A stretch of DNA of 64,000 nt from Capsicum annuum (taxonomy: Eukaryota; Streptophyta; Magnoliopsida; Solanales; Solanaceae): assembly GCF_002878395.1 (NCBI RefSeq), contig NW_025892689.1, forward strand, positions 222,282-286,281. The letters run 5' to 3'. The position numbers were made by a program, and so were the translations under genes. This document shows positions 45,016 to 56,953 of this stretch, in pieces. Position 1 is the first letter of the stretch. Each line of letters starts with the position of its first letter. A model generated the notes under the pieces. The model did not search any database. It was not told the DNA's origin and was given only the letters and a program-made list of their open reading frames with translations.

Positions 45016-46898
45016 TATAACTCCTTAAGACTACCCCTTGGATGTCACACGGTGCTAAGGACTACAAGTAGCCCAAAATTTTGCCTATGGCATCTACCCA
45101 ACAGTGAATCAAAATTGAGTTAAGTAAAACATAAGTGAAATTTGTAAAATCATAAGTCTAAATTGATTTGAAATAAATAATCCTAAAGTATTGGTATAAA
45201 AACGAATGTCTACTAAGTCAAAACAAGCCTCTAGCATACTGAAATGCCACTAGGACATGCTCTATTTGACTTAAATACCATGAAATCTGAAAAGAACATA
45301 AATAAAAGTTACTATATAAGTAATTAGTTTCTTTAAATATGTGGACTCACCAATTGATAGATAGTAGACCAAGGTGATCGTGGCTAATCATGATGCTGAG
45401 GACAAAATTAGGATCTACATCATAATAGGATGTAGAGCATAAAGAGCATATTGTCAGTATTTTTGGAATATACTTAGTATATGAGGGTGTATGTAATATG
45501 TAAAAATAGCATATCTCTTATAATGGAAGATATGTATGCTATGTGTGTATAGACTTACCCTATTTTATGAATTAAATTAAAAGCTGAGATGTCATATAGC
45601 TTAAAGTAGTACAACATAATCTAGTAAACTCAGTGAGTCATTGCACTTAGTTTCCAAAACAAAAGTTTCTATGGGAGATTCTCTTAATTAACATAAATTA
45701 TATGAGCAGTATAGATTCTAACATATGCTTCGTTGGAAGGACACACTATACTTTTTTAGGGTATAAAGCCATAATTTTGGCGTGATTACTATAGACCCAT
45801 TTGGGTAAAAACATATCATCATACGTATTGTGGCACATAATTTCTAGGACTAGGATATGCTAAATCCACAAACCTCGATGCTAGATACTTCCCCCAAAAC
45901 CATACTATTGCTCATAATATATATGAAATTTATTATTAAATGAGCACAAGGATTTATAAGTCTTGAAACCAATTATGCCTCTATTTTAATTAATCTCCAT
46001 AAGTACGTATGTAAATTTCATATTGAATCTATGATATTAAATTTAAGTTTCTTGTAAACTAAGTAAATCATGATAAAATCATATATATTTACCATCTTAT
46101 AGGATTTCATGTCAAGTATGCTAAAATTCCACTTGTAAGATCAATGATATGAGTAAACATAAGCAAACCATAAATTCTTGTACAAATATGCAATTTGATT
46201 CATAAGAGAGCATAATAGTTTAAAATTATGTGAAGTGGTTACGAACCCTAATTATAAAATTCATAAAATCACTTATGAAAATGAAGTTTTTGGGCACAAG
46301 GATGAAAGTAAACCCTTGTTCAAACCCCATATACCTGAAATTGGAGAAATTTCTAGGGAAAATTTGACTCTTGGAGATTAGGGCTTGTAAATTTTAGAAA
46401 ACCCTTTCTTTTGTGTTCTTGATTTTTGGGGAAAAGAGAGTTAACTATTATGAATGAATCTAGGGGATTTTGGATGGGTTATGCTGACTAAAAATAGGTT
46501 TAGGTAAATACATAGGTGAAAGGATAAGCTTGCCCATAATTTTTAGTAAGAAAATACTAAAAATTGGACAAGTAAGGGTGTCGGGTGCATCGTGCCACCG
46601 AATGCGTAGGAGGAGCAGTGCACTGCGCCTGCCAACATGCAAGGGGGACATGTGTATTGATCCAACCATAGGGCATGCCTTCTAGTGGTAATTTTAAAAA
46701 TACTCCACAGCATATGGAATTAACAAAAGCTCTTCGTATGTGATGCTTGGATTCTTTCTTCGGTCCTAACATTTTTTCCAAATCGAGACATATGCCAAAT
46801 ATTTTCTTACCTTTATATCGGTTAAATGACCCTATCTTTGTAACTTTAATCATATAGTAAACCCCTAACTAACATACTTAACTTCCAAGGATGTTACA
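45016..46898 (-). repeat. Element D 5' LTR (right in window), 1883 bp
   Basis: Starts TATAACTCC and ends GATGTTACA on the plus strand; pair of 39886-41736. It is followed by AGTTT, the right target duplication. Confidence 0.92.
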
Positions 46899-47268
46899 AG
46901 TTTTGGTTCGAGTACATCATTTATGACCTATATAAATACTAATTTAGAATTAGATATTTGTAAGGATTTGGAAGTATGGACAAAAATGTAGTATTAGGTA
47001 TGCTACTCATGCATTAGCCCATTTTATGGTTATTACTATCATGTTCCATCTTTATCTTAGTGTAATTCTTGATTGCACCCACCATGCTTGTGGGGTCTTA
47101 GTTGGTTTATATTCCTTTTTGTTTTCACTTTTAGGATTATGGGAGCCCAGTTAGTTTGTAGTCATATTTTATTTTTGTATTTGGGTACTCATTTTATGCT
47201 TATATATCACATACTCATTTAAGAGAATCATCCAGATATGCTACGATGATTCTCTTAAATGAGTATGA
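46899..47268 (+). repeat. Element I 5' LTR, right part (U5)
   Basis: This resumes LTR I after element D. T-rich, non-coding. Its last 60 bases form a perfect hairpin that reaches the PBS. Confidence 0.65.
47210..47267. repeat. Perfect 22-bp inverted repeat next to the PBS
   Basis: CATACTCATTTAAGAGAATC+AT (47210-47231) pairs without mismatch with 47246-47267; the loop is 14 bases. Four bases separate it from the PBS. No other LTR in the window has it. Confidence 0.95.
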
Positions 47269-47271
47269 GCG

Positions 47272-47282
47272 GGTATCAGAGC
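47272..47282 (+). other. Primer binding site of element I, tRNA-iMet type
   Basis: GGTATCAGAGC; the usual leading T is G here. It lies between LTR I and gag. Confidence 0.85.
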
Positions 47283-48898
47283 CCTACCTTTATTGATTTT
47301 ATTGTACAAAAGTTGGTCCAACAGATTTTTATGAAATAAGATAGAGATGTTTGTACTTTTATTTGATAGTCTATAGGACTTTAAGAATCTATCCTTTTTT
47401 CTTCTTTCATGCTATAACTTGTTTTCAATCGATATCTGGTGATCTAAATTTGTATCTATTTTTATTCATTCTTGGTATCTATTTTTCTTTATTCTTTTTC
47501 TATAGAAGGTGAACCTATATTAAATAAAGCATAAGCAACAGCCCTAGTAGAAACAACTCCAGTTGCAGAATTGGTTATTTAAGAAAACGGGTAAGGTAGG
47601 GGTAGAGAAAAAGGAAGAAGGATAGCAATACCCACCATGGGTAGAGCTTAGACAAAAGTTGACCAGGCCCGTCAGGGGTTGGTATTATCTTCCCCACCCT
47701 AATATTATTTGAGGAGGTTGAGTTAGTGTATGAGAATAGTTTGGAACCAGAAGTGGTGGCACCAACTGGAGGTGTAGCCTTTCCTTTAATGTCTTATAAG
47801 GTTATTCAATAAGTTTTGGATTTTTTGAGCAAGTTGGTTGGTATAGGAGCCACTCTCACTATGCTAACTTTTTAGGTTTCGAGTAGTTATCAGACTGCTA
47901 CTTTAGCTTCCAAAGTGGATGAGTCTTTGGGAACTGATGTATTCCCTGATCTTATGATAGGCTCCATCATGATTGGTACAAAACATGAGTTACTGACTAG
48001 GTTTCTGAAAATTAAACCTCCTTTATTTCATGGTGTTAAGATTAAGGATGAGTTTGAGTTTATCTTAGATTACTATAAGCGGCTACACAAGTTTGGGATT
48101 ATGCAATAACATTGTGTTGAGTTTGTGACTTTTCAACTATAAGGGGATGTTAAGCAATGGTGGAGAGACTATGTGGAGTGTCTGTCACCAATTTTACCCA
48201 TATTGACTTGGGTTTAGTTTCATGTATTGTTCATGAACATATGAAAGATGAGTTGCTGGACCTTGAGCAGTGTAGTATGTAAGTTGTAGCTTATGAGGCT
48301 GAGTTCCATGGTTTATCTCGCTATTCTACCCAGTTTTTAGACATAGAGAAGGAGAATATTTGGTTATTTGTTAAAGGATTAGACACTGTAATTTAGGTAT
48401 TGTCTATTCACATGACTTCTACAAGAAAGGGTTTCAATGAGGTATCTAATATATAAAGTATCTTGAGGGATTTAAACAGGTTGGTCAGGCTAAGGTATTA
48501 GCCAAGAAGTACAAAACTACTGGTAACTTTATTGTTCTTATTCCAAGGGTCACAACCATTAGGCTTATTTGACTCGCCTCATTCAGTCAACTCTACCATC
48601 CTCTACAAATGGTCACTCATGGGATATTCAGCAATCCTCAGTTGCTAAAGGCTAAGAGGCATTTTATTCTTCAGCAAACAGTCTTTCTTTTAAGCGAGAT
48701 CGTTATTACTGTGGTTCTGTAAGGAACTTTCAGGGAGAGTGTCCCATGAGGCAGGTAGGTAATCAAGCACAACAACAGAACAAGGTTGCGTTTCCAGTAG
48801 GTAGGGGTAAAAATATTAATGGTCAGGGTCATTCATAAGGTGGATGGGGTAATAATCAAGGAGGTCATGGTGGAAACAAAGGTAATGGAAATACAACA
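47283..48898 (+). pseudogene. gag: Element I leader and gag, cut by element J
   Basis: After a leader of about 220 bp, gag-like coding begins near 47508; a start cannot be fixed. The capsid core is clear at 47915-48200: FLKIKPPLFHGVKIKDEFEF, then YYKRLHKFG and VKQWWRDYV, the pattern F...PP.F.G ... W of Tekay/Del Gag. The end has a decayed zinc knuckle at 48701-48745 (RYYCGSVRNFQGECP: first Cys is Arg, the His is Asn) and a Gly/Asn-rich tail (NQGGHGGNKGNGN). Gag would package element RNA. Stops at 48107, 48140 and many after. The reading ends where the LTR of J begins, so protease and pol of I are not in the window. Confidence 0.8.
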
Positions 48899-50520
48899 TG
48901 ACTAGTGTTTTATTCCTTTTTAACTCGAAGAGTTGGAAAACATTGATTTTGACTTTTTAAACTATTTCAAAACTTTAAAGAAAATTTTGAGACAATTTAA
49001 TTAATTACAAAGTCTCCACTTAATTTTTGAGAAAATATATAGAAAAACCAAAAATATTACTTAAAATATTCAAAATAGAAAAACTCTTTTAAGTTTAGAA
49101 ACTTCGAGTAAGTGATTCCTATTAACACTCTTGGAAGGTTGTTAAGGCACTAACAGTATCTGCTAACTTGCAGTTATTTGTACTACTTGAAAACAAATTT
49201 TGACTAACTTTAAAAGGAAAAGTTTATTTTTGAAAAGAAATTGATTAAGAAACATTTATTTTCAAAATTTATGCAAAATAAATTTTGATGATTTAGCGGG
49301 GATTTTTAACTAAGTCTAAGAAAACTAAAACAATTAGCATATAAAGGAAAATGGGGAGATTAAAAAACTTAAGCCATTAGACCCAAATTCATAAACCTTG
49401 TCCTAAGCTAATTTGGACTTTTGGCCCATTTTCATAATTTAAATATTTGGTCTTTTGGCCCATAACTTGTTCTAAACTAACCATTCGGTCTTTTAGCCCA
49501 CAACCTTTCCTAAGCTATGTTTTTGGACCTTTGGGGGCCCAAAATCTTTTTCATTTGTATTAGATTACAACTTTGGCTTCGAGGCCCCAAATGAATGAAG
49601 AAATAAATGACTAAATAAATTAAAAAACAAGACATAGTAAAAATCAAGACTTTCCAAGTCACTTAGCGACCTTATTAATGGGCTTGGAACCATTTTTCTT
49701 CTTCGTCTATCTTCTTGCACCAACACGCTAAATAATCAACTTTTGGACTTAATCTTCGAATAGGTGAGCCTCATTGGCCCATTAAGACATGCACGGGGGG
49801 AAGGAGTCCATTTGGACTCCAAAGAAGATTCGTGCAAAGAAAAAGATATGAAAATTAATACGTGGTCGAAAATTTTGCAATTAATAGATAAATTATGAAA
49901 TGGAAAAAATAGCATTCTCAAGCATAAAAAAATAGCAAAATCGATATCAAAAAAAAAATTATCCAACGAGAAGGAAAAAAACTCATATAACAAAGATGAA
50001 GGTAGAGGCTAACTTTTAAGAAGGGAAATCAGTAAACTTCAACTAAGGCGACATTAACAAAGATTCATACATCCATATAATGGCCAACTTTAGTAAAAAT
50101 GTAACGACCTATGATTTATCTTTCTAAAATATCGTTGATTCTCTTTTGATATTATGAATCAAAGAGAGATACGAATTAAATCTTTACACACACAAAGAGC
50201 ACATATAACAATCTAAAAGGAGTAAGAAAATTAGAATAAAAGTTTAGAATCTCTAAAAGTGAAATATCATTCAACAATCATAGTATGCATGTCTCAAAAA
50301 TATCTAAATAATTCTATTTAGCCCAAAAGTTTGAACTTTCTCATCATTTTGACAAAACAACATGCGAACAAAAGAGGAACAAAAATCTTGGATAGAGAAA
50401 TCAAGCTAGCACTTTATCTCTTATATGAGAATTTGAAATCCATTAAAATAATTAGAAAGCAAATGACAAATTCTTGGCTTAACCAATTACTATTTTATTA
50501 TGGCGAAACAAACAATACTA

Positions 50521-50790
50521 ACTAATTTTTCAACATAAAAGAAACAACGTTACAAGCTAAAAACAAACATATCCGCCAATAATAAATTTAAACAAGGCAT
50601 GAGTACGTTTTTTAAGCAAAGATCACCATTTTATCCATAATAATCAAAGGATCAATATTAACTATTCTTTTCAATATAAAGCAAACAATGCTAAAAAAAA
50701 ATATATCTGCCAACAATGAATTTACACAAGACATAAGTACGTCTTTTAAGCAAAGATCGAAACTTTATCCATAATAATCAAAGAATAAAG
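50521..50790. repeat. 140-bp tandem duplication inside LTR J
   Basis: Blocks starting CAACATAAAAGAAACAACGT (50531) and TCAATATAAAGCAAACAATG (50671) stay alike to CCATAATAATCAAAG. They lie downstream of the TATA box on the minus strand. Confidence 0.8.
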
Positions 50791-51207
50791 CCAAAGAAAT
50801 ATGTTCAATGAGTTTAGCTCATTTTATACCATGAATGTGAAAAAACAAAAATATCGATACCACAATGTCTTATGGCCTTCAAGGCCATCTACAACAAACA
50901 ATCCCAGCAAACACAGTTACAACTACTAACTATGAAGAAGAAGGAGATGAAAAAGAAAACGATAATAAGAATAAAAAGGGAAAGGTGTGTTTACCTTTTT
51001 TGGGACAACAAAATGAGACTTCAAACTTTCTTCGAAGTCGATCACCACTGAAAAGCAATCTTTCGAGAACCCCGATTAGACAACTGTGAAAATTTTTACT
51101 AAAGAAAAGAAATTTAACTATTTGCTCAAAAGTTTTTTTCCACTCTTTGAGACTTTTAGACTTTTTTTTCTCCTTGAAACTTGGTCTTTCTATCAAAATA
51201 GTGGTAG

Positions 51208-51215
51208 TATTTATA
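51208..51215 (-). promoter_or_regulatory. TATA box of LTR J (minus strand)
   Basis: TATTTATA on the plus strand, TATAAATA on the minus strand, about 945 bp from the LTR start and directly below the tandem repeat. Confidence 0.6.
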
Positions 51216-51269
51216 TGAAAGGGTGGAGATCCAATTCTATTAATTCACCAATGTGAGAAAAAATATTTA

Positions 51270-51570
51270 GGGGTGTTTTTGAATTTTTTAAAATTTAAAG
51301 ATAAGGTGAAATTAAAGATAAGGTGAGGGAAAATTGTACTATGTATTATAATTTTTGAATTTTAAAATTTGAAAAAGGACAAAGTTGAGGGGGGAATGGT
51401 ACATTATAGTGCAATTTTTGAATTTCAAAATTGGAAAAAAAAACATGGTTAAAGGAGAAACTGTACAATATAGTACAATTTTTGAATTACAAAATTTAAA
51501 TTTAGAAAAAGGACACGGTTGAGGGGGAATTATACAATGTAGTATAATTTTTTAATTTCAAAATTTAAAT
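51270..51570. repeat. U3 tandem repeat of LTR J, 63-69 bp, about 4 copies
   Basis: GTAC(A/T)ATRTAGTRCAATTTTTG-type starts lie at 51336, 51399, 51463 and 51532, each followed by GAATTTCAAAATTT and a G-rich end such as GTTGAGGGGGGAA. Enhancer-like position. Confidence 0.8.
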
Positions 51571-52159
51571 TTTGAGGTTTCAATTTAATTTTGGTGGGAA
51601 TTGGGTAGATATTTTAAGAGTTTTTGGGACTTTAGGGTTATTTAAAATATAACCCCAGCTGGGATTTAAAATTTAGCCAAAGTTATTTAATTTTGACCAT
51701 ATTGAAAATCAATTGGACAATTGCATTGCAATTATGACCAATTTGATTTAAATTATGGAAAAATCTAATAGATTGACTAAATTAAATTAAAATTCAACAG
51801 AAATAATAATTCCCTTAATCCTGAGCTTCTTGGTTTAATAAAATAGAATAAAAATTTCTCTAAAAAAATAGTTTTGAGAACAAATTTTATTTAAATCAAT
51901 ACATTATCCTTTTAGATTAATTTCAAGCTTAATCAGTAAAAGTTTAAATTTTATAAAATGTTCATTTAAGTAACAAATTTTTTACAATTTCGCATATGTA
52001 AATACGAAAACATATAATTGTCAACTAAGTGACAAAATTAACCCAAATAAATATTTTGTAGCGCATTTATCCCAATGAAATAAATATTTAAATTTTATTA
52101 AAAAATAAAGAAACCCAGGGTTAAATTTAGTCTTGGAGGGTAAAAATTAGGTGTCAACA

Positions 52160-55100
52160 ATTGACTTCTCCCCTTGGGTAGGGTGGATGCAAGTAACCCT
52201 AGGTAAAGGGAGTTTAACATTCCTAATTTTTGTTCGACTATAAATTCATTTCTGAAAGAGATTGATTTTCGCATGAGTTTCATGGAGTTATGGCCAGACC
52301 TCGGTATTAGGCTTCCGACATATCTTAGGTTACATGAGATTTCAGGCCACTTGTAGTTCAGAAAGCTTGATTTAAAGCAGGATCTTTAAGAATTTCACAA
52401 GTTATTTTAGTTTTTGCATTTTTTATAAAATCAAAAAGCTGGGGAATAAGGATATTGGGGAAAGGTTGGAATGCAATCAATTTTTTAACATAGAGTCCAG
52501 CCAACAAATACCCAAGACTCAGGGAATCAGATTGCTTGTAGTTTAACTCAATAGATAGAAAAGATAGTCTTTTATTTCAGACAATCATTGGTTTAGGATA
52601 AGTGATAAGTTGATTGAGTTGTGGAAAAAAGGCTTGTAACCTCTTAACCATTAAAGTGGTATCCTTCACATCCATAGGCAAGAACCTACCTGGACATAAT
52701 TTCCTAAACTCTAAGTATATTATTACTAGAATTTGAAAGAAAGAGAAGGTTACCCTCGACATAAGTTTAGAAATATCTCGAAGGTAAAGCTGAAACTAGA
52801 ACATCCTAAAATAACCGCATGCCTTCTAATAGGATTATTGTTTGATGGTGGTGGCAATTATCCTTTATCTCGCGTCTAAGGATTTTGACGTTCCTCTCTA
52901 GTCTATGTCCCATTTTGTTGCTAAGAAAGAGTTCCACATTATGCTGCATCCTATCTGGAGTCGTCCTCGCCTGTCATTTTGATTTGAGATTTTTATCCTC
53001 TCAGATGATCTCGATGATTTCTCAAAAATCATTAGTGCTAAACATAATTCTTGAAAGAGATGTATAGTCTTTTACCATATCTCCACATAAGTTGTTTCCT
53101 AAAAACTGAAGTAATCCTCTCATGTACCTGTTTGGAAGGAAACAACTTGCAATAAAAGACATAACAACCCTCTATATTGTTGTATAATTATCTCATTTGT
53201 CAATTGAATATGTCTTTAAAGTGGAGTGGCTCTTTTGGACACGGACAACATTTTATGCAGAATGGTCCCTGCAAACGTGTAATACTGATGTGGCAACCCT
53301 TTTGGTCACCTATAAAGCTTATTGTAGTTAAATGATAACATCTCCAATTACTGGCCATGATTCTTTGCATTTAACCTTGGGTAAATCTTGTGCACCTTTT
53401 GTATCTATACTACTCATTGATTTCCTTTGAATTATCAGTATTTGAATAATCTTGTGCATTATTTGAAGTCGGATATGAGGCAACTTACAAATATCCTTTG
53501 AATGACTAAATTTTAGGTAGTCTTGAATATTATCCAATCATGGATAAGAGGTAGCTTATAGATATCCTTTCAATCGCTAGCTCTCAGGTATTCTTGCATA
53601 TCATCCGACTTCTAATATAATATGACTTATATATATATATATCTCAAATTGCTAGTGTTTGGGTAATTCTTCATATAATAATCTTAGATATGACATGGCT
53701 TATAGATAACCCTTGGATGTATCAATTTGATAATCTCGCATATTCTCCGATAAGGATTTAGTTGCGACTTATGAATAACCTTCAAAGTATCGATCTTTGG
53801 GTAACCTTGCAAACTATCCAGTTAGGATGTTGTTGCAGCTTACAGATGACCTATGAACTATCAACTCATAGGTAATCTTTCACACTATTCTATTTCATAA
53901 AATATGACTTATAGATGACCCTCAAATTATCAATTTCTAGGAAATCTCATATGTCGTCTGTCTTCAGATAACAACTTAAAAATGTCCCTTCAAATAACAT
54001 TCTTTTGATGTATTCAGATGTTGATTCATGAAGTGATAAGTTATCCTTGATGCCAGAGTATTCTATATTCATATGTCAATAGATATTAAATGTTGACATA
54101 TCCTCGACGCCAACGTATGCTATCTCGTCAATGAAATGAAATGCCCCTCTAGGGAATGAACAGTTTTACATGAGTCTGTTTGTCTGCATTTTGGCTTTCT
54201 ACACGTACCATTCACTTTGCTTCAAGGCAAATTTTACTGATGACTTTCTTGCTCTTCTTTCTCTTAGCAATTCCTTTGATTTTGGTTTTATAGGAGCGCC
54301 TCCTTTGACCATACCTTTGCTCAAGGTAAATATTTAGTAGACCCAAATTCACTTTTTCTAGCGTCTAGTTTTAAAAAATAGATAAGGTGTCTTTCTTTAT
54401 TCTTCATTGTCTCAGGAAATGAGATGGACAATACAAAAGTTCCTCGATAAACGAGTATTAAACCCATCTCTAGGGCTACTAAAAAATACCATACTTGAGC
54501 ATTATATGCTATGGTGTAGCTTCCAACTCGCTTCGGGACTTTTGAAATAGATTCCCATTTTTGTATATTGATCCTTGCATCCTAAAAAAATTGACTAGCT
54601 TTGAGTGAAACTACTCTTTGTTGACCTCCTTCGATCCTTGGTTTGCTCCTCTCCATCTTTTGGGTGCTTCGTCATGTTGGGACATCCACCCGGACTCCCT
54701 ATTCCAATAGATGCCTAGGAAATCACTAAGTAAAAGATTTGTATAGATTTTTAAAAGTAGTCCTAATATTTTAGAAACTAGTTTCAAAAATTTCTATAAA
54801 AGCCTTTTAGAAAATCTTTTCCAGTCATGTGATGTATTAGCTCAATTAAAATCTTCCTCTTGGTTCTAACTATATCTGACATTTGAAAGAGGATTTCCAA
54901 GGATTCATCATCGTCGTTTAGGCTTTCTATTAGAAGTTTTGTCATAGCCGGATATTTAGTCTACCCAGACATTATCGCAGCTGGCGATTTCTAAAGCTTG
55001 ACTTTGACCTATGGTGTTAGGGGATTTCAAATATATTCCAATATGTTAGTGGAAATTTTGAGGACCACTTCAAAATATCTCCCCAAGGTTAATTTATATG

Positions 55101-55589
55101 AGATGATCTCAGCTCGAGAGGATTCAATGTCTTTGCTGGTCTTCATTCTCTTTGTCGGATGATGATCTTTCTTTTGTGAATTTTTGATATTTCTTCTCAA
55201 AAATTCTTCCCAGTTTCTAATTCCTGGGGTTATATGACCAAGCCATTGGGGAGCCTACGTATCCCGTTGAAGCAGGAATCAGGTCAAACATAGTTTAGGA
55301 CTATGCTTGGTGCATATAGAAAAATATAATGAGTTGACTGAGGCTGACATAGGCCGCCTACGTATCACTTTCTTGGAAATTTAGTTCAAACATATTTCAT
55401 GGATAAAGGAAAGGATAAATTCACCTAAAGGGTTGAACAAAGCCGACATAGGCCGCCAACGTATTCCTTTCTTGAGAATTCAGGTCAAACATAGTTCGTT
55501 CCTAAAAGGAGAGGTATTCTAGGCCATTACAAATCATAAAAAAAATACTTTCAAAGAAGCAATTATAAATAAGAAAAAAAAATAAAATG
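52160..55589 (-). other. Element J 3' non-coding region with tandem repeats
   Basis: The minus strand has a polypurine tract (CCCAAGGGGAGAAGTCAAT, 52178-52160) next to the LTR. I find no coding. At 53470-53960 lies a degenerate tandem repeat of about 65-85 bp with GACTTATAGAT.ACC and ATCT..GGGTAATCTTG blocks. At 55240-55510 three units about 100 bp apart carry GCCTACGTATC, CGCCTACGTATCAC and CGCCAACGTATTCC followed by TCAGGTCAAACATAGTT. Such repeats after pol are known from Ogre/Tat elements of Solanaceae. Confidence 0.7.
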
Positions 55590-56390
55590 AAAAAAAGTCT
55601 TCAAGCATAGTGTCTTTTTACCTCAACGAAATTGATTGATTTGGTCTACTCTTGACTATCCATCTCAGATAGAATCAGAGCTCTTTCACATAGTACCTTG
55701 GAAACTAGGTGTATTACTTGCCAATTCAAAGAGAACTTGTCTTTGTACTCTTCTTAGTGAGAAAATATGCGTTTGAGAACCAATTGCTCGACTTTAAATG
55801 TTCGAGATCTTATTTTCTTACTGAAGCCACAGATCATCCTGTGTTGGAACAATTGACTATATATAAAACAACCATTATTTTCTCATCAATCAATATGAGT
55901 TATTCATAGCGAGCGCAAAACCATTCTTCGTTATTTAATACGGCTTCTTAAATAATCCTTAAGGAAGATATTTCAACCTCTGCATGTATCACAGTTTCAT
56001 TCCCATAAACAAGTAGATAAGGGGTTGCCCCAATTGAGGTTCAAACTATTGTGTGTTACCCTAGCAGATCATAAGGCAATATCTCATGCCATGATCTATT
56101 CTTTTTGATCATCTTTCTCAAGATCTTCTTGATGTTCTTATGGAAGCTTCCATGGCAATATTAATTTATGGATGATATGCGATCGAGTTATAATGAACAA
56201 TATTGAACTGGTCATAAATCTCTTTCATTAAGTGACTATTTAAGTTAGCCCCATTATCAGTAATGATTGATTTTGGCACTCTAAATCGGTAGATCAAGTT
56301 ATTCTTGACAAAATCTGCAACTACCTTCTTGGTGATGGCTCTATCCGGGCAATAGATTTACGAACTTACACTCTCTTAGCCATAGTTCTA
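55590..56390 (-). pseudogene. pol: Element J pol: integrase fragment
   Basis: On the minus strand the core is clear at 56380-56200: AITKKVVADFVKNNLIYRFR-type residues, then VPKSIITDNGANLN (second catalytic Asp in TDNG), MKEIYDQFNIVHYNS and AYHP. The usual Glu region (AVEA) is altered to AMEA. Downstream (to about 55600) only broken traces of the Ogre/Tat tail remain. The first catalytic Asp and all upstream pol are missing because the sequence ends at about 56390 in a TA-rich run at LTR H2. The TDNGANLNS wording distinguishes Ogre/Tat from the Athila-like and Tekay-like copies in this window. Many stops. Confidence 0.75.
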
Positions 56391-56875
56391 TCCATTTATA
56401 TATATATATATATATATGTATGCATGTATGTATATATGTATTGTATTACTAGTACTATACTTGATAATATTGATGAGATTGATGATATGGGTTTTAGTTC
56501 AAGTCTTTTGATTAATGATGATATTCATGATATCAGTTTCAAGTTTAAGTCGGACGATTGATGGTGATATTCATGACATGAGTTTCAGGTGAAGTTCGGT
56601 GACTGATGATAATATTGATGATATAAGTTCATACACTGGGTTACACTATGACACTTAGATCGGTTATGGTATTGTGGATTATGTTTGAATTCATCCTTGC
56701 ATGTGCATTCCTTATCACTAGTATGTACCTATATCTATCATATTTTTGGGGGGTTGCATAGGTATAGGTATGACTTTTGTTTGCTGAGTATTGGTTGAAG
56801 CTTCTGAGCCAATGTCGAGGGTGGTTTATAAATGTCTTGGTTAGGTATTGTTTGTCCAAACTAGCTGATTACTCA

Positions 56876-56953
<78 letters not shown>

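Larger units (their letters stand above)
39886..46898 (-). mobile_element. Element D: Tekay/Del-like Ty3/gypsy retrotransposon with internal deletions
   Basis: LTRs at 39886-41736 and 45016-46898 in direct repeat, both with TATAAC...GTTACA ends. Target duplication AGTTC (39881-39885) and AGTTT (46899-46903), one mismatch. Read on the minus strand: LTR, decayed iMet PBS, protease, RT start, RNase H, integrase, C-terminal tail, polypurine tract, LTR. The internal part is only 3.28 kb, as gag and most of RT are missing. Confidence 0.92.
48899..52159 (-). repeat. Element J 3' LTR, 3261 bp
   Basis: On the minus strand it begins TGTTGACACCTAATTTTTACCC and ends CTAGTCA; TTAAGTGGAGACTTTG near its end (49020) is typical of Ogre/Tat LTRs. 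A minus-strand TATAAATA lies at 51215-51208. U3 holds a 64-69 bp tandem repeat (51270-51570), and a 140-bp direct duplication is at 50521-50790. No coding. Confidence 0.8.
48899..56390 (-). mobile_element. Element J: Ogre/Tat-like Ty3/gypsy retrotransposon, 3' part on the minus strand
   Basis: It comprises the 3' LTR (52159 to 48899), polypurine tract, a 3-kb tandem-repeat-rich 3' region and the integrase end of pol (56390 to about 55590). It stands in gag of element I. Its other end is not seen, because the sequence changes to LTR H2 near 56390. Confidence 0.75.

Noticed and set aside
47636..47700. Certain start codon of gag in element I
   Set aside because: The ATG at 47636 follows earlier gag-like coding in a broken frame, so the start cannot be decided.
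53625..53645. TATA box in the TA run
   Set aside because: A simple TA repeat inside a tandem array, with no LTR context.
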